Shown here: in pieces, positions 1 through 9,539 of the stretch
How the letters are laid out: the number at the start of each line of letters is the position of its first letter
Numbering within the stretch: position 1 is the stretch's first letter
Origin: Phycisphaeraceae bacterium
GTDB lineage: Bacteria > Planctomycetota > Phycisphaerae > Phycisphaerales > UBA1924
DNA: 64,000 nucleotides
Direction of reading: 5' to 3'
NCBI GenBank assembly: GCA_007693965.1
Contig: RECQ01000048.1
Location: 16,573 to 80,572 of the forward strand
Program-made: the position numbers and the translations under genes
The notes under the pieces: model-generated
What the model saw: the letters and a program-made list of their open reading frames with translations, nothing else
Told to the model about the DNA's origin: nothing
The model's database searches: none

Positions 1-70
1 TCAGTTCGATCCGCTGACATCGATCACTCCTTGATCAGGAATTGGTTGCGTTTCCGCCTTGGCCGTCGCG

Positions 71-547
71 TCAGCGACGCCAATCGGTAGGGATGACGCC
101 CTCATACTCTTTCGGGCGAGGATTGTGGCCGACGACTCGGGCGCCACACTTGGAACAATTCGTCTGCTCAGGTTTCCCGATATATTCGTTCAGGATGACC
201 GGCGTGCCGCCCTCGGGGCCACACTGGTTCTGGAAGCAGTATTCGACGGGGTGATACCCATCGGGCATGGTGGCGTTGGGCCCGGTCTGGAGCCAGCGAA
301 GCTGACCGGTGTCTACGTGCATGATGCGAACTCGGGGCCAGTTATTGCTGGGGCCGGCGACGCCGCCGATGAGCTGGGTGAGTCCGAAGCCGACGGCGGC
401 GATGCAGACGATGATGACGACAACGCGGGCCGCGGGAGATTTCAGGATCTTGCCGAGCCCGGCGCCCGATGAGCGCTTGGAAGGGCCCGGTTCGCGGCCC
501 TCGACCTCAAACTCGACCAATGGCTGCATCCTGGTCTGGTTGCTCAT
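71..547 (-). CDS. Hypothetical single-pass membrane protein with a small zinc-ribbon-like domain
   Basis: The 158-residue product has a cytoplasmic-looking N-terminal stretch of about 35 residues, one hydrophobic segment at about 37-62 (AARVVVIIVCIAAVGFG), and a C-terminal domain with two cysteine pairs (CFQNQC at about 104-109 and CSKC at about 131-134) that could bind one zinc. I do not recognise the family. The ATG lacks a strong ribosome-binding site. A further open frame on the same strand (544-786) ends by overlapping this start (ATGA), but its composition is not convincing. The stop lies 70 bases from the window edge, so the downstream neighbour is unseen. Confidence 0.6.
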   Translation of the reverse strand: MSNQTRMQPLVEFEVEGREPGPSKRSSGAGLGKILKSPAARVVVIIVCIAAVGFGLTQLIGGVAGPSNNWPRVRIMHVDTGQLRWLQTGPNATMPDGYHPVEYCFQNQCGPEGGTPVILNEYIGKPEQTNCSKCGARVVGHNPRPKEYEGVIPTDWRR

Positions 548-993
548 CTGCTCTGAAGCTCTCTTCCGCTGGTGGGCTGAAGCTGGTGATCTGTCTGAAG
601 GATGGGCGTTGCGTCGAACATGTTGACGCTGGTTGATCCGTCGCCCTGTATGTCGTGATTGTCGATGCGAGGGTGCGAGGCGCGAGGGTCGGACCGAATC
701 AACTGATTGGTCGGCGCCCGGGCTGCTCGCGGGAGGTGTCGGAGCATGGGACGGGAATAGTTGTAGGCCAGTCTCACAAGCCTCACCGTGAGCGCCCCGT
801 AAGAGTTGCGCTAAGTCGACCGGTGAATCGGCGTCGCGTGAATGATCCGAGTCCCATGATGCAATCTTTAGGCCAAAACTTCAAGCCAGTCGGCCCCCCG
901 ACGTGTCGTTCCCAGTACACTCCCCGCCCCTGTTCGAGCCCCCGTCCGACCCCGACGCTGCGGCGTCGGCGCCAGCCAGGAGAACGCGGGCCC
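548..993. other. Intergenic region between divergent genes
   Basis: This 446-base stretch separates the small membrane protein (minus) from the ABC permease (plus). An 80-codon frame at 544-786 on the minus strand overlaps the membrane-protein start by 4 bases. It is arginine- and proline-rich with no recognisable domain, so I do not call it a gene. The permease ribosome-binding site (AGGAGA) lies at about 979-984. I see no clear promoter, repeat or RNA. Confidence 0.4.
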
Positions 994-2712
994 ATGAGGC
1001 CAAATGTCCTCGTCCAGTACGCCCTCATGGCCGCCCTGCTCGGTCTGTTGGGGATCTTTCTGCTCTACCCGGTCTGGCTGATCGTCCGCGGCGGGTTCGC
1101 GGTGGACATCGTCTCCGGTGAGGGGTGGACGCTCCGACACGCCCTGCTGGTCTTCCGCGACCCCATTCTGCGGACCGGGCTGATCAATGCGCTGGGGCTC
1201 GCGGTCTTCACCACCACGCTCTGCATGCTCATTGGTGTGCCGCTTGCGTTTTTCAGCGCTCGTTACACCTATCCCCTGAAAGGGGTGTGGAACGCGGCGA
1301 TTCTGGTTCCGCTGATTTTGCCGCCCTTTGTCGGCGCCATCGGCTTCAAGGCCATCCTGGGCCGGACCGGCGCGCTCAACACGCTGCTGGGGACAGACTG
1401 GGACATTCTGGGAGAGTGGCGATTCTGGGGGGTCGTGGTGGCGCTGGCGCTGCATCTCTATCCAATCACATACCTCAACGCGACGGCGGCCCTGGCCAAT
1501 CTCGACCCCGCGCTGGACGAGGCGGCGGAGACGCTGGGCGTGGGCCCCATCCGCAGGTTTTTCGCCATCACGCTGCCGCTGATCCGCCCCGGGCTCTTCG
1601 CGGGCGGGGCGATCGTGTTCATCTGGTCGTTCACCGAGCTGGGCACGCCGCTGATGTTCGACTACTACGACGTCACCGCGGTGCAGATCTTCAATGGTGT
1701 GAAGGAGATGAGCTCCTCGGCCCAGCCGTATGCGCTGACTGCGGTGATGCTGGGGGCGGCGATCATCGTGTACATCCTGGGCAAGGCGGTCTTCGGGCGG
1801 GCGGGGTTCGCCACATCGATGCGGGCCAGCCGGGCGGGAGAAATCGCCCCCCTCTCGCCGGTCGCGGGCTGGGCGGTGGCGACGGGCTTCGGCCTGGTGA
1901 TTCTGCTGGCGCTGCTGCCGCACATCGGTGTGATTCTGATGGCGTTCGCGACGCCGGGGGGCTGGTACAACTCGATCCTGCCTACGGAGTGGACGCTGAA
2001 CAATTTCGAGCAGGCGCTGGGGCATCCGCTGGCGTTCGGATCGATCACCAACAGCCTGAAGCTGGCCGGGGCGGCGATGGTGCTGGACATCATCCTCGGC
2101 ATCGCGATCGGATACCTGGTGGTGCGCACGAAGATCCGGGGGCGCTCTTTGCTGGACGGGCTTGCGATGCTTCCGCTGGCGGTGCCCGGGCTGGTGATGG
2201 CGTTCGGGTATGTGGCGATGACGCTGCGCTGGCCCTTCGGCCCCGGCGATCCACTGGAGGGGAAGCTGGACATCGTCGGCGCCGATCCGAACCCGTTCCC
2301 GCTGCTCATCATCGCTTATGCGGTGCGCCGACTTCCGTACGTGGTGCGCGCCACGGTGGCGGGTCTGCAACAGGTCACGGTGGACCTGGAGGAGGCGGCG
2401 CAGAATCTTGGCGCGAGCGTGCTGACGACGATCCGGCGCATCAGCATTCCGCTCATCACCGCCAACCTGCTGGCGGGCGGACTGCTGGCGTTCAGCTTCG
2501 CCATGCTGGAGGTCAGCGACTCGCTCATCCTGGCGCAGCAGGAGCAGCACTATCCGATCACCAAGGCGATTCTGAGCTTCACCGAGCGCCTGGGCGACGG
2601 CGTGGCCATCGCCTGCGGCATGGGTGTGTGGGGCATGCTGCTGCTGACTGCGACGCTGGTGGGAGCATCGATCCTGCTGGGCAAGAGCCTGGGGGCGCTG
2701 TTCCGGGTGTGA
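994..2712 (+). CDS. ABC transporter permease with two fused membrane domains (iron(III)/FbpB type)
   Basis: This inner-membrane permease would form the channel of a substrate-binding-protein-dependent importer. The 572 residues hold two copies of the binding-protein-dependent permease fold. Each has an EAA loop for docking the ATPase: EAAETLGVGPIRRFFAITLP in the first half and EEAAQNLGASVLTTIRRISI in the second. Around 12 hydrophobic segments are visible. Fused double permeases of this length are typical of the iron(III)/FbpB-SfuB group, so iron is the likely substrate but not proven. The start is the ATG at 994, preceded by AGGAGA; the frame stays open far upstream, but that part is Arg/Pro-rich. 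The likely binding protein is convergent at 2826-4361. No ATPase gene is present. Confidence 0.85.
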   Translation: MRPNVLVQYALMAALLGLLGIFLLYPVWLIVRGGFAVDIVSGEGWTLRHALLVFRDPILRTGLINALGLAVFTTTLCMLIGVPLAFFSARYTYPLKGVWNAAILVPLILPPFVGAIGFKAILGRTGALNTLLGTDWDILGEWRFWGVVVALALHLYPITYLNATAALANLDPALDEAAETLGVGPIRRFFAITLPLIRPGLFAGGAIVFIWSFTELGTPLMFDYYDVTAVQIFNGVKEMSSSAQPYALTAVMLGAAIIVYILGKAVFGRAGFATSMRASRAGEIAPLSPVAGWAVATGFGLVILLALLPHIGVILMAFATPGGWYNSILPTEWTLNNFEQALGHPLAFGSITNSLKLAGAAMVLDIILGIAIGYLVVRTKIRGRSLLDGLAMLPLAVPGLVMAFGYVAMTLRWPFGPGDPLEGKLDIVGADPNPFPLLIIAYAVRRLPYVVRATVAGLQQVTVDLEEAAQNLGASVLTTIRRISIPLITANLLAGGLLAFSFAMLEVSDSLILAQQEQHYPITKAILSFTERLGDGVAIACGMGVWGMLLLTATLVGASILLGKSLGALFRV

Positions 2713-2773
2713 GATAAATTCTCACTGAGTAATAAGCGTTTTTTGTTGGGTGAAGGAGTTTGTTCCAAGCGGC

Positions 2774-2801
2774 GTGGCAGAGCCGGGGACGGCTCTACCA
2801 C
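2774..2801. terminator. Hairpin between convergent genes, possible bidirectional terminator or REP-like element
   Basis: An 11-base stem (GTGGCAGAGCC / GGCTCTACCAC, one mismatch) with a 6-base loop lies between the two convergent stops. A second weak stem (GTGAGA / TCTCAC) sits at 2709-2725, with a T6 run at about 2739-2744. Neither is a textbook terminator. The 2774 palindrome may be a dispersed element. Confidence 0.4.
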
Positions 2802-2825
2802 GACACCCCACGGCATGCCGCGCCC

Positions 2826-4361
2826 CTACTTCGCGAGGCGCACGATTTCGCGGTAGTTGTTCCTGAAGAAGCGGGTGTACTGAATTCGCAGTTCAGGCTC
2901 GCGGTCCGGGTTGCGCCAGTCGGCGCGGATGGTGTCAAAGTTCTCCTCGGTGAAGGCGATGCGTGAGCCATCGGGCAGTTCGTGCTCCGGCATGGCGTAG
3001 AAGAGATCCTCCATGCGCTGGATGCGGGCGGCGTCGGCGCCTGAGTCGCGGGTGGCGATCAGGGCGCGCCAGGCGCGGGTGATGTCGTGATTGATGTCGA
3101 TGGCGAAGGTGGCGAACATGGGTGAAATCAGCGGTCGCCAGCCGCGGGGAGGCTGATCGGAAGCGATCTCAAAGGGGTTCACCTTGTCGATGAAGCGATC
3201 GAAGAACTCGTTGGGCTCATCACCTGTGGGATACATGTCGCGCCGGGCAGGCATGCGGCGCAGCTCGAAACGGCGCGGGCCGAGGGCCCCGGGAGGCGCC
3301 TCTTCACCGACGGCGGGATACTGCCAGATGGCCTGGCCTTCGTGGGTGAGCAGGAAGTCGATGAACTCGAGGGCGAGTTCGGGGTGCGGGCCGCCGCGGA
3401 GCATGGAGACGGGGTCGGGATCGACGAGCACGGCGCCGACGGGATCGATGTACCCGACGCGCGACTCGTCGGGATGCTGCCCCGGTCGAAGCAGGGCCTG
3501 CGCCTCATAGCGGCCATAAAAGTCGATCGAAAGGGCGGCGGCGGCCTCGCCGTGGGCGAGGTCGATGACGACGCGGGTTGCGCTGGCGGAGAAGTATCGC
3601 GCATTGGCGGCCATGGCGCGAAGCAGGCGCCAGCCATCGTCCCAGCCGTGGTTGGTGAGGATCGAGTCGTAGGTGGTGGCGACGGAGCCGGACTGGCGTG
3701 GGTCTGCCAGGCCGAGCCAGCCTGCGTATCGCGGATCGGCGAGGTCCCTCCAGGATCGCGGCTCCTCGAGGCCGAGCTCCTTGAGGACATCGCGGTTGTA
3801 GGCGATGCCGAAACTGGAGAGCACGGTGGCGACCCAGTGCAGCTCGGGATCCCAGAGCGGTTCGGCGCCGATGCGGTTCTCGCCGAAGATTTCGCGCAAG
3901 CGATCTTCAGATATCTCGATGGGAATTGAGATGGGAATGTCGATGCGGCGTGGGCCGTCGTCGCCGGCGACCGTCACGCTGACGCCGCGTTTGATCTGGT
4001 TGTGCTCGTAGCTGCCGCCGCCGAGCATGAGGTCGTAGGGCATAACGCCGGGGCGTGCGTGGCCATCGGGTCCGATGCGTCCGTCGATGACGGCGGCGCG
4101 GTACTGCGATTCGAGCTGGCGCCGGATCTCGCTGGTGCCGCCGGGGCGCCGCCAGTCGACGACGACCGGGGCTCGCCCCTGGCGCACGCGCCAGTCTGAG
4201 AAGGCTCTGCCGAATTCGTAGCGGATCTGCTCGTTGTGCGGCGAGATGATGATTATCCGGTCGGCGCCTTCCGGCGCGACGACGGCGTCGGGCCGGAAGA
4301 AGAAGGGGACCGCAAGGATGATCAGCAGGCAAAGTCCGACGATGATGCGCGGCAGCGCCAT
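2826..4361 (-). CDS. Extracellular solute-binding protein of an ABC importer
   Basis: The 511-residue product starts with an uncleaved-looking signal/anchor (about residues 3-22, IIVGLCLLIILAVPFFF) followed by a family-1 periplasmic binding-protein fold (IIIISPHNEQIRYEFGRAF, YDLMLGGGSYE, FGIAYNRDVLKELG). Such proteins capture iron, polyamine or similar ligands and deliver them to a permease. The convergent double permease at 994-2712 is the obvious partner. I chose the ATG at 4361 because GGGAG sits 5 bases upstream; a GTG two codons earlier would directly abut that site. The length exceeds the usual 330-400 residues. The extra sequence lies in the C-terminal half, with TPR-free helical stretches before the end. 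Confidence 0.8.
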   Translation of the reverse strand: MALPRIIVGLCLLIILAVPFFFRPDAVVAPEGADRIIIISPHNEQIRYEFGRAFSDWRVRQGRAPVVVDWRRPGGTSEIRRQLESQYRAAVIDGRIGPDGHARPGVMPYDLMLGGGSYEHNQIKRGVSVTVAGDDGPRRIDIPISIPIEISEDRLREIFGENRIGAEPLWDPELHWVATVLSSFGIAYNRDVLKELGLEEPRSWRDLADPRYAGWLGLADPRQSGSVATTYDSILTNHGWDDGWRLLRAMAANARYFSASATRVVIDLAHGEAAAALSIDFYGRYEAQALLRPGQHPDESRVGYIDPVGAVLVDPDPVSMLRGGPHPELALEFIDFLLTHEGQAIWQYPAVGEEAPPGALGPRRFELRRMPARRDMYPTGDEPNEFFDRFIDKVNPFEIASDQPPRGWRPLISPMFATFAIDINHDITRAWRALIATRDSGADAARIQRMEDLFYAMPEHELPDGSRIAFTEENFDTIRADWRNPDREPELRIQYTRFFRNNYREIVRLAK

Positions 4362-4451
4362 CGACACTCCCTTTCATTGACAAGATCTTGACACAGCGGC
4401 GACGACGCCGCGACGTGGGAGTGTACACCCGCGCCGGCGACGGGCGAGTCC

Positions 4452-7433
4452 TCAACCGGCGTCGCCGGGGTCGGAGACGGCGCGCCAGGATTCCGCCTTT
4501 TCGGGGCGGCTGGAGGCGTCGTAGAGCTCGGCGAGAAGGGATGCAACGCGGCGGACGCGCCCATGATCCCCGTTGAATGCGCCTGAGAGAATCTGGTGGG
4601 CTTCGAGGAGCGTCTGCTCCGACTGCTCGTAGCGCTCGAGTTTGAGCAGGCATTCGCCGTAGCCTGTGAGTGTGACGCCGAGGCGCCAATGCCCAGCGAG
4701 GAGCGAGCGCTGATCTCCTTCGATGACTTTCACATAAAGAGGTGCGGCCTCTTCGTAACGACCCTGGGAGCGATAGACGCCGGCGAGGTTGCTGAGCGCG
4801 GTGAGTGTCTGCGGGTGATCTTCACCCAAGAGGGCGCGACGAGCTTCGAGCGCGCGGAGCAGCAGTGACTCTGCCTGGTCATACCGTTCGGTGTCGGTAT
4901 AGAGCACCGCGAGATTGCTCATGGTGTTGAGCGTGGACGGGTTTTCTTCACCGAGTGTGCGGCGCTGAACTTCAAGCACATCGATGTAGATGCGCTCGGC
5001 CTCTTCATACAACTTGCGGGCGTTGTACAGAGCGGCAATGTTGTTGAGCGTAAGCAGTGTGTCGGGATGCTCTTCACCCAGTACCTCGCGCTGGATTTCC
5101 AGCGCATCGGCGTAGAGCGATTCAGCTTCGCCGTATCGCTCCTGTTGTCGGAGCAGCAGGGCCAGATTTCCCATGGCGCCGAGCGTGATGGGATGTCTGG
5201 GGCCGAGCGTTCGCTTCGCGATATCGAGCATTGGCACGTAGATCGCCTCCGCCTCCTCGAACCGCCCCCTCGAGTCGTAGAGGCGGGCGAGGTTGTTCAT
5301 GGAGGAGAGCGTGTTGGGATGTTCATCTCCGAGCACGCGCTTGCAGAGTTCAAACGTCTGGAGGTGGATATTCTCTGCCTCGTCGTAGCGGCCCATGTCG
5401 TCATAGAGCAGGGCGAGGCTGTTCATGGCGCCGAGTGTGCGCGGGTGCTCCTCGCCGTAGATACGCTGGGTGACTTCGAGCGATCGAACGTAGAGCTCTT
5501 CCGCCTCCACGAGCTGGCCGCGGGCGCGACTGAGGCCTGCGAGGCTGACGACCGCGCTCAGCGTGCGAGGATGATCCTCGCCGTGGATGCGTCTGCGTGA
5601 TTCGACCACGCGGCGCTGGAGCGGCTCGGCTTCGTCAAGTTTGCCCTGGGCTATGTAGAGCTGGGCGAGGGACGCCATGGCGCCGACGGTGTCTTCGTGC
5701 GTATCGCCTTTTTCGCGGCGCGTGGTTTCGTAGGCTTCGAGTTGAAGCGTTTCGGACTCGGCGAGGCGCCCCTGGGCGCGGCGGAGCCCCGCAAGGGCGT
5801 TGATGGCCCTGAGCGTGAATTCCGCATCATCGCCGAGGACGCGCCTGCGAATCTCAAGCGCACGAGAGAGATGGACGTCCGCCTCGTCGTAGGCGCCCAT
5901 CTGGCGGTGCAAGGCGCCGAGGTTCACCATGCTCGTGAGCGTGTCGGGATGCTGCTCACCCAGTCCCTGGAGTCGAAGGTCTAGCGCTCGCTGCATGTGG
6001 GGCATGGCGCGGGGATACTCACCGAGATTGCGGTAGGTGACACCAAGCGTGTGGCGCACCGCGGCTTCGACCAGCGGCTGATCGGGGAAGGCGTTCTCGA
6101 CGCTTTCGGCGGCGCTGTCGAGCACCTCGCGCACGGTGACTTCGCGCCCCCGGGCCTGGAGCGGGTTCACCGCGGCCAGCAGGTCCTCGTTCAGGAAGTG
6201 ATTCACGGCCGCGGCGATGGCGGCTTCCGTCTCGGCGCGCTCCAGGGCGCGCTGGGTCTGGGTCTGGGCGCGGGTCACGGCGACGGCCTGCCACGTCGTG
6301 CCCACGACGCCCGCGAGCAGGGCGAGCATCACCAGGCCCGCCGCGGCGACGCCGGCGCGGTTGCGGCGGACGAACTTGCCCATGCGGTAGCCCATGCCGG
6401 GGGGCCCCGCGGAGACGGGCTGGTTCTTCAGATGGCGATCAATGTCGGCGGCGAACTCCGCCGCGGAGGGATAGCGCCGCGTGCGATCCTTCTCCATGGC
6501 GCGCATGGTGATCCAGTCCAGATCGCCGCGGAGCTCACGCTGGAGAATGCTGCGACTTTCAGGGCTTGGATATTGCTGATTGTCCTCGGCGCTGAGGCGC
6601 GTGCTGGGCTTGGGCGGATCGATCTCGCGGATGATGCGCTGCATCTCGGCGTAGGTGGCCTTCCGCAGCGTTCTGGATTCGAAGGGGAGCTGGCCGGTGA
6701 GCAGCTCGTAGAGGAGGACGCCGAGGGAGTAGATGTCGCTGCGGGTGTCGATGTCCTGCGCGGTCATCTCGGCCTGCTCGGGAGACATGTATTCCGGCGT
6801 GCCGACGAACTGGCCCTGCTCGGTGTGGATGGTGCGATCGCTGAGGCGGGCGGAGGTGGCCTTGGCGACGCCGAAGTCGATGACCTTGGGCGCCGCCTTG
6901 TCATCGCGCACGGAGACGAGCACGTTGGAGGGCTTGAGGTCGCGGTGGATGATGCCCTTCTGGTGCGCGTGCTGCACGGCCTCGCAGACCTGCATGAAGA
7001 GGCGCAGGCGTGCATCGATGCCGAGGCGGTGGCGGTCGCAGTGCTCGGTGATGGGCACGCCGGGGACGTGCTCCATGACGAAATACGGGCGTCCCTCGGG
7101 TGTGGCCCCGGCTTCGAAGACGCGGGCCACACAGGGATGATCCATCATTGCGAGCGCCTGGCGCTCGGCCTCGAAGCGGGCAATGACCTGCCGGGTGTCC
7201 ATGCCCAGCTTGATGACCTTGAGGGCGACGCGCCGGCGAACGGGCTCGGTCTGCTCGGCGAGGTAGACGACGCCGAAGCCGCCCTCGCCGAGGGTGTCGA
7301 GGATGCGATAGCGCCCGATGCGCTCGGGGGGACCGGGGGGCGCGGTGAATGGACGCGGCGGGTCGGCGGGGGTGGGCGAGCCCGCGGCGGTGGCGCGCTC
7401 ATCTGCGGCTGCCGGGTCGTATTGCGGATCCAT
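4452..7433 (-). CDS. Ser/Thr protein kinase with a C-terminal tetratricopeptide-repeat sensor
   Basis: The 993 residues comprise a Hanks-type kinase domain (about 40-340), a transmembrane helix (about 359-381) and some twelve 42-residue TPR repeats of the kinesin-light-chain type (about 440-985). Active-site residues are intact: glycine loop [13 protein letters not shown] (48-60), VALK lysine 72, HRDLKPSN with Asp165, DFG 186-188 and the [10 protein letters not shown] activation segment. The kinase would face the cytoplasm and the TPR array the other side, where it could bind partner proteins. This architecture is common in planctomycetes. An AGGAGC ribosome-binding site precedes the ATG at 7433. 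The divergent neighbour is an FHA-domain phosphatase, a plausible signalling partner. Confidence 0.93.
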   Translation of the reverse strand: MDPQYDPAAADERATAAGSPTPADPPRPFTAPPGPPERIGRYRILDTLGEGGFGVVYLAEQTEPVRRRVALKVIKLGMDTRQVIARFEAERQALAMMDHPCVARVFEAGATPEGRPYFVMEHVPGVPITEHCDRHRLGIDARLRLFMQVCEAVQHAHQKGIIHRDLKPSNVLVSVRDDKAAPKVIDFGVAKATSARLSDRTIHTEQGQFVGTPEYMSPEQAEMTAQDIDTRSDIYSLGVLLYELLTGQLPFESRTLRKATYAEMQRIIREIDPPKPSTRLSAEDNQQYPSPESRSILQRELRGDLDWITMRAMEKDRTRRYPSAAEFAADIDRHLKNQPVSAGPPGMGYRMGKFVRRNRAGVAAAGLVMLALLAGVVGTTWQAVAVTRAQTQTQRALERAETEAAIAAAVNHFLNEDLLAAVNPLQARGREVTVREVLDSAAESVENAFPDQPLVEAAVRHTLGVTYRNLGEYPRAMPHMQRALDLRLQGLGEQHPDTLTSMVNLGALHRQMGAYDEADVHLSRALEIRRRVLGDDAEFTLRAINALAGLRRAQGRLAESETLQLEAYETTRREKGDTHEDTVGAMASLAQLYIAQGKLDEAEPLQRRVVESRRRIHGEDHPRTLSAVVSLAGLSRARGQLVEAEELYVRSLEVTQRIYGEEHPRTLGAMNSLALLYDDMGRYDEAENIHLQTFELCKRVLGDEHPNTLSSMNNLARLYDSRGRFEEAEAIYVPMLDIAKRTLGPRHPITLGAMGNLALLLRQQERYGEAESLYADALEIQREVLGEEHPDTLLTLNNIAALYNARKLYEEAERIYIDVLEVQRRTLGEENPSTLNTMSNLAVLYTDTERYDQAESLLLRALEARRALLGEDHPQTLTALSNLAGVYRSQGRYEEAAPLYVKVIEGDQRSLLAGHWRLGVTLTGYGECLLKLERYEQSEQTLLEAHQILSGAFNGDHGRVRRVASLLAELYDASSRPEKAESWRAVSDPGDAG

Positions 7434-7563
7434 GACGACGGGCTCCTGAAGCGGTGCGGACGTCCCCGCGCTTCGGATCTACATTCTACCACGGAAGCCC
7501 GAATCCGGGGAACAGTCCCCCATCGGATACACTGATGGGCGTCGCCGGGGCGGCGTCCGCGCC
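7434..7563. promoter_or_regulatory. Divergent promoter region between kinase and FHA-phosphatase genes
   Basis: On the minus strand a TAGAAT -10-like hexamer (7483-7488) lies about 50 bases upstream of the kinase start. On the plus strand TACACT (7528-7533) lies 30 bases upstream of the ATG at 7564. Neither has a good -35 match. The assignment is by eye only. Confidence 0.35.
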
Positions 7564-9300
7564 ATGCGCTTGCAGGCCACGCCATGGAGAACCGACGCAG
7601 TGACAGAGGTCGCATCGAAGGTCGCTGAATTCAAACTGAAGTCGGTCTCGGGGCCAACCCAGGTCGATCTGACCTTGCGCCCGCCCGGCCCCCTGATGGT
7701 CGGCAGGCGCTCGACGCATGATCTGGCCCTGGTCGGCGACGACCACGTCTCACGCGATCACGCCAAGATCGAGCTGCGCAGACTCACGCACTCGGGCAAA
7801 ACCTCGAGCGAGGCCAGCGACTGGGCCATCAACGATATGGGCAGCCGGCACGGCACATGGGTGAATGGCGCGCGGCTCACGCCCGGGCGGCAGTGCCCGC
7901 TTCGCGTCAACGACGAGATCGTGATCGCGCCGTGGACCTTCCGGGTTGTGGGTCCCGGTGGTGGAACGGGCATGGCCAGCTCGATCCGCATCAAGACCAT
8001 CGAAGATACGGACTCGATGGCGGGTTCAATCTCGCGCGTGGCGCCCGGCGCCGAGCGGACGCTGGCGCAGAAGCGTCTCACGCTCCTGCTGGATTGCGCC
8101 GGCGCCATCCACGGGGCGCACGATGAGAACAGCCTCGCGGAGGCGGTGCTGGACGCGGCTGTCTTGGGGGCGGGTTTCGCCAATGCCGCCCTGCTTCGGG
8201 CGCTGGAGGAGGACGGGACGATCGAGGTGGTGGCGCACAGGGGCGAAATCATGGATGGGGCGCGGGGGGCGCGGCTGAGTCGATCGCTCATCCGCGAGGC
8301 GAGCAAGGGGAACGCGGTGCGGCTTCCGGCGGCGATGCATCACCGGGATGAAGCGCACAGCATCATGCAGCTCGACATCGATGATGCGCTGTGCGCCCCG
8401 ATCATGATCGGGGCCAGCGTCGCCGGTTTTCTGTACATGGACAACCGCAACGTGGGCGGCTCGACCCGAGCAGCGGAAGATGCGACCGAATTCGCCGTGG
8501 GTCTGGCGCGGCTGGCGGCGATGGCGATGGCCAGCCTGAAGCGCATCGACCTGGAGCGCCGGCATGCGCTGCTCGAGGCGGAGCAGGCGGCGGGAGCGGA
8601 GGCGCAGCGGTGGATCCTGCCGCCCCGGATCGGCTCGTTCACGCCCTTCACCTACATCGGCGAGAGCAAGCCGGGTCGGAATCTGGGGGGCGACTTCTTC
8701 GACGTGGCGCCGCTGGGCGAGGGGAAGGTCGCGGTGGCGCTGGGCGATGTTTCGGGCAAGGGCGTGGCGGCGTCGGTGCTGATGACGGCGACGCAAGGAC
8801 ACCTGCACGCGCTGCTGCGCGAGCAGCACGATCCGGCCCGCGCCGTGTCGACGCTGAACCGCTTCGTGCATCCGCGACGGCCTGAAGGGCGGTTCGTCAC
8901 GCTGTGGCTGGGCGTCTTTGACGCCGAGAACGAGACGCTCAGCTATGTCGATGCGGGACACGGCTACGCCTTCCTGATGCGCTCGAACGGCGAAGTGGAG
9001 CGGCTCGACGCCGAGGGCGGCACGCCCATCGGGCTGGCGCCGGATGTGGAATACACCGGAGCGGTGACGCCGTTCCGTGCCGGGGATCGGGCGCTCGTGG
9101 TGAGTGACGGGTTGATCGAGCAGCCGATGCGGACGACGGGGCAGCGGCGCGGGGCGGCGTTCGGCGCCGAGGGCGTGCTGGCCTGTTTCAGTTCGGCCGA
9201 GCAGCCTGACATCGTCGGTGCGCTCTTCGACGCGATCCGCCGGTACGCGCAGTCGGAGCGACTGGAAGACGACGCGACCGCCGTGCAGGTTCAGTGGTGA
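7564..9300 (+). CDS. FHA-GAF-SpoIIE-type protein phosphatase (PP2C/RsbU family)
   Basis: Three domains can be read in order. An FHA phosphothreonine-binding domain comes first (about 38-125, LMVGRRSTHDLALVGDDHVS ... GSRHGTWVNG). A GAF-like domain follows (about 165-320). Last is a SpoIIE/RsbU phosphatase (about 350-578) with metal-binding GGDFFD, GDVSGKG and SDGL motifs. Such enzymes dephosphorylate anti-sigma-factor antagonists or similar proteins. The FHA domain suggests recruitment to a phosphorylated kinase, and a Ser/Thr kinase gene is transcribed divergently 130 bases away. The ATG at 7564 has no clear ribosome-binding site. An in-frame GTG at 7600 preceded by GGAGA is an alternative that costs 12 residues. 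Confidence 0.88.
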   Translation: MRLQATPWRTDAVTEVASKVAEFKLKSVSGPTQVDLTLRPPGPLMVGRRSTHDLALVGDDHVSRDHAKIELRRLTHSGKTSSEASDWAINDMGSRHGTWVNGARLTPGRQCPLRVNDEIVIAPWTFRVVGPGGGTGMASSIRIKTIEDTDSMAGSISRVAPGAERTLAQKRLTLLLDCAGAIHGAHDENSLAEAVLDAAVLGAGFANAALLRALEEDGTIEVVAHRGEIMDGARGARLSRSLIREASKGNAVRLPAAMHHRDEAHSIMQLDIDDALCAPIMIGASVAGFLYMDNRNVGGSTRAAEDATEFAVGLARLAAMAMASLKRIDLERRHALLEAEQAAGAEAQRWILPPRIGSFTPFTYIGESKPGRNLGGDFFDVAPLGEGKVAVALGDVSGKGVAASVLMTATQGHLHALLREQHDPARAVSTLNRFVHPRRPEGRFVTLWLGVFDAENETLSYVDAGHGYAFLMRSNGEVERLDAEGGTPIGLAPDVEYTGAVTPFRAGDRALVVSDGLIEQPMRTTGQRRGAAFGAEGVLACFSSAEQPDIVGALFDAIRRYAQSERLEDDATAVQVQW

Positions 9301-9341
9301 ATCGGAGCGGACCGTAGCCCGCGCCTGGCCAATGCGAGAAG

Positions 9342-9428
9342 CGGTGGGGGCGGGATTCGAACCCGCGAGACCCTGACGGGCCTACCGGTTTTCAAGACCG
9401 GCGCCTTCAGCCGCTCGGCCACCCCACC
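9342..9428 (-). tRNA. tRNA-Ser (anticodon UGA)
   Basis: The minus strand folds as an 87-base class II tRNA. The acceptor stem is GGTGGGG paired with CCCCACC, the discriminator is G, the T loop reads TTCGAAT, and there is a long variable arm. The anticodon loop CTTGAAA sits in a CCGGT/ACCGG stem, giving anticodon TGA. The CCA end is not encoded. Confidence 0.95.
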
Positions 9429-9539
9429 GGGGGAGAGAGAAGGGCAATGGGGAAGAGGCAATGGGCAATGGGGCCGGAGATGTGCGATCACTCTCTTCGC
9501 CCCATTGCCTGTTGCCCATTGCCCATTGCCAGACACAAG
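9429..9539. repeat. Palindromic heptamer repeats between two tRNA-Ser genes
   Basis: The left arm carries copies of GGCAATGG and the right arm carries the inverse, with ATTGCCC repeated at 7-base steps. The arms are about 30 bases long and separated by a unique core (about 9472-9500). The transcript could fold into one long hairpin on either strand. No coding potential is evident. Confidence 0.7.

Noticed and set aside
544..786. 80-codon frame overlapping the first membrane-protein start by ATGA
   Set aside because: The overlap is suggestive of coupling, but there is no ribosome-binding site, no domain and an atypical composition. I left it as a note in the intergenic entry.
868..2550. 560-codon open frame antisense to the ABC permease
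   Set aside because: It is rich in Arg, His, Gln and Pro with no domain, and lies opposite a gene with clear transmembrane and EAA-loop motifs. It is a GC-skew shadow.
5997..7535. 512-codon open frame on the plus strand opposite the Ser/Thr kinase
   Set aside because: The minus strand has an intact kinase with all catalytic motifs. The plus-strand product is low-complexity Gly/Ala/Asp-rich.
9429..9539. Inverted repeats between the tRNAs as a CRISPR array or transposon end
   Set aside because: There are no regularly spaced unique spacers, no cas genes, no transposase and no target-site duplication. The unit is a 7-base tandem repeat.
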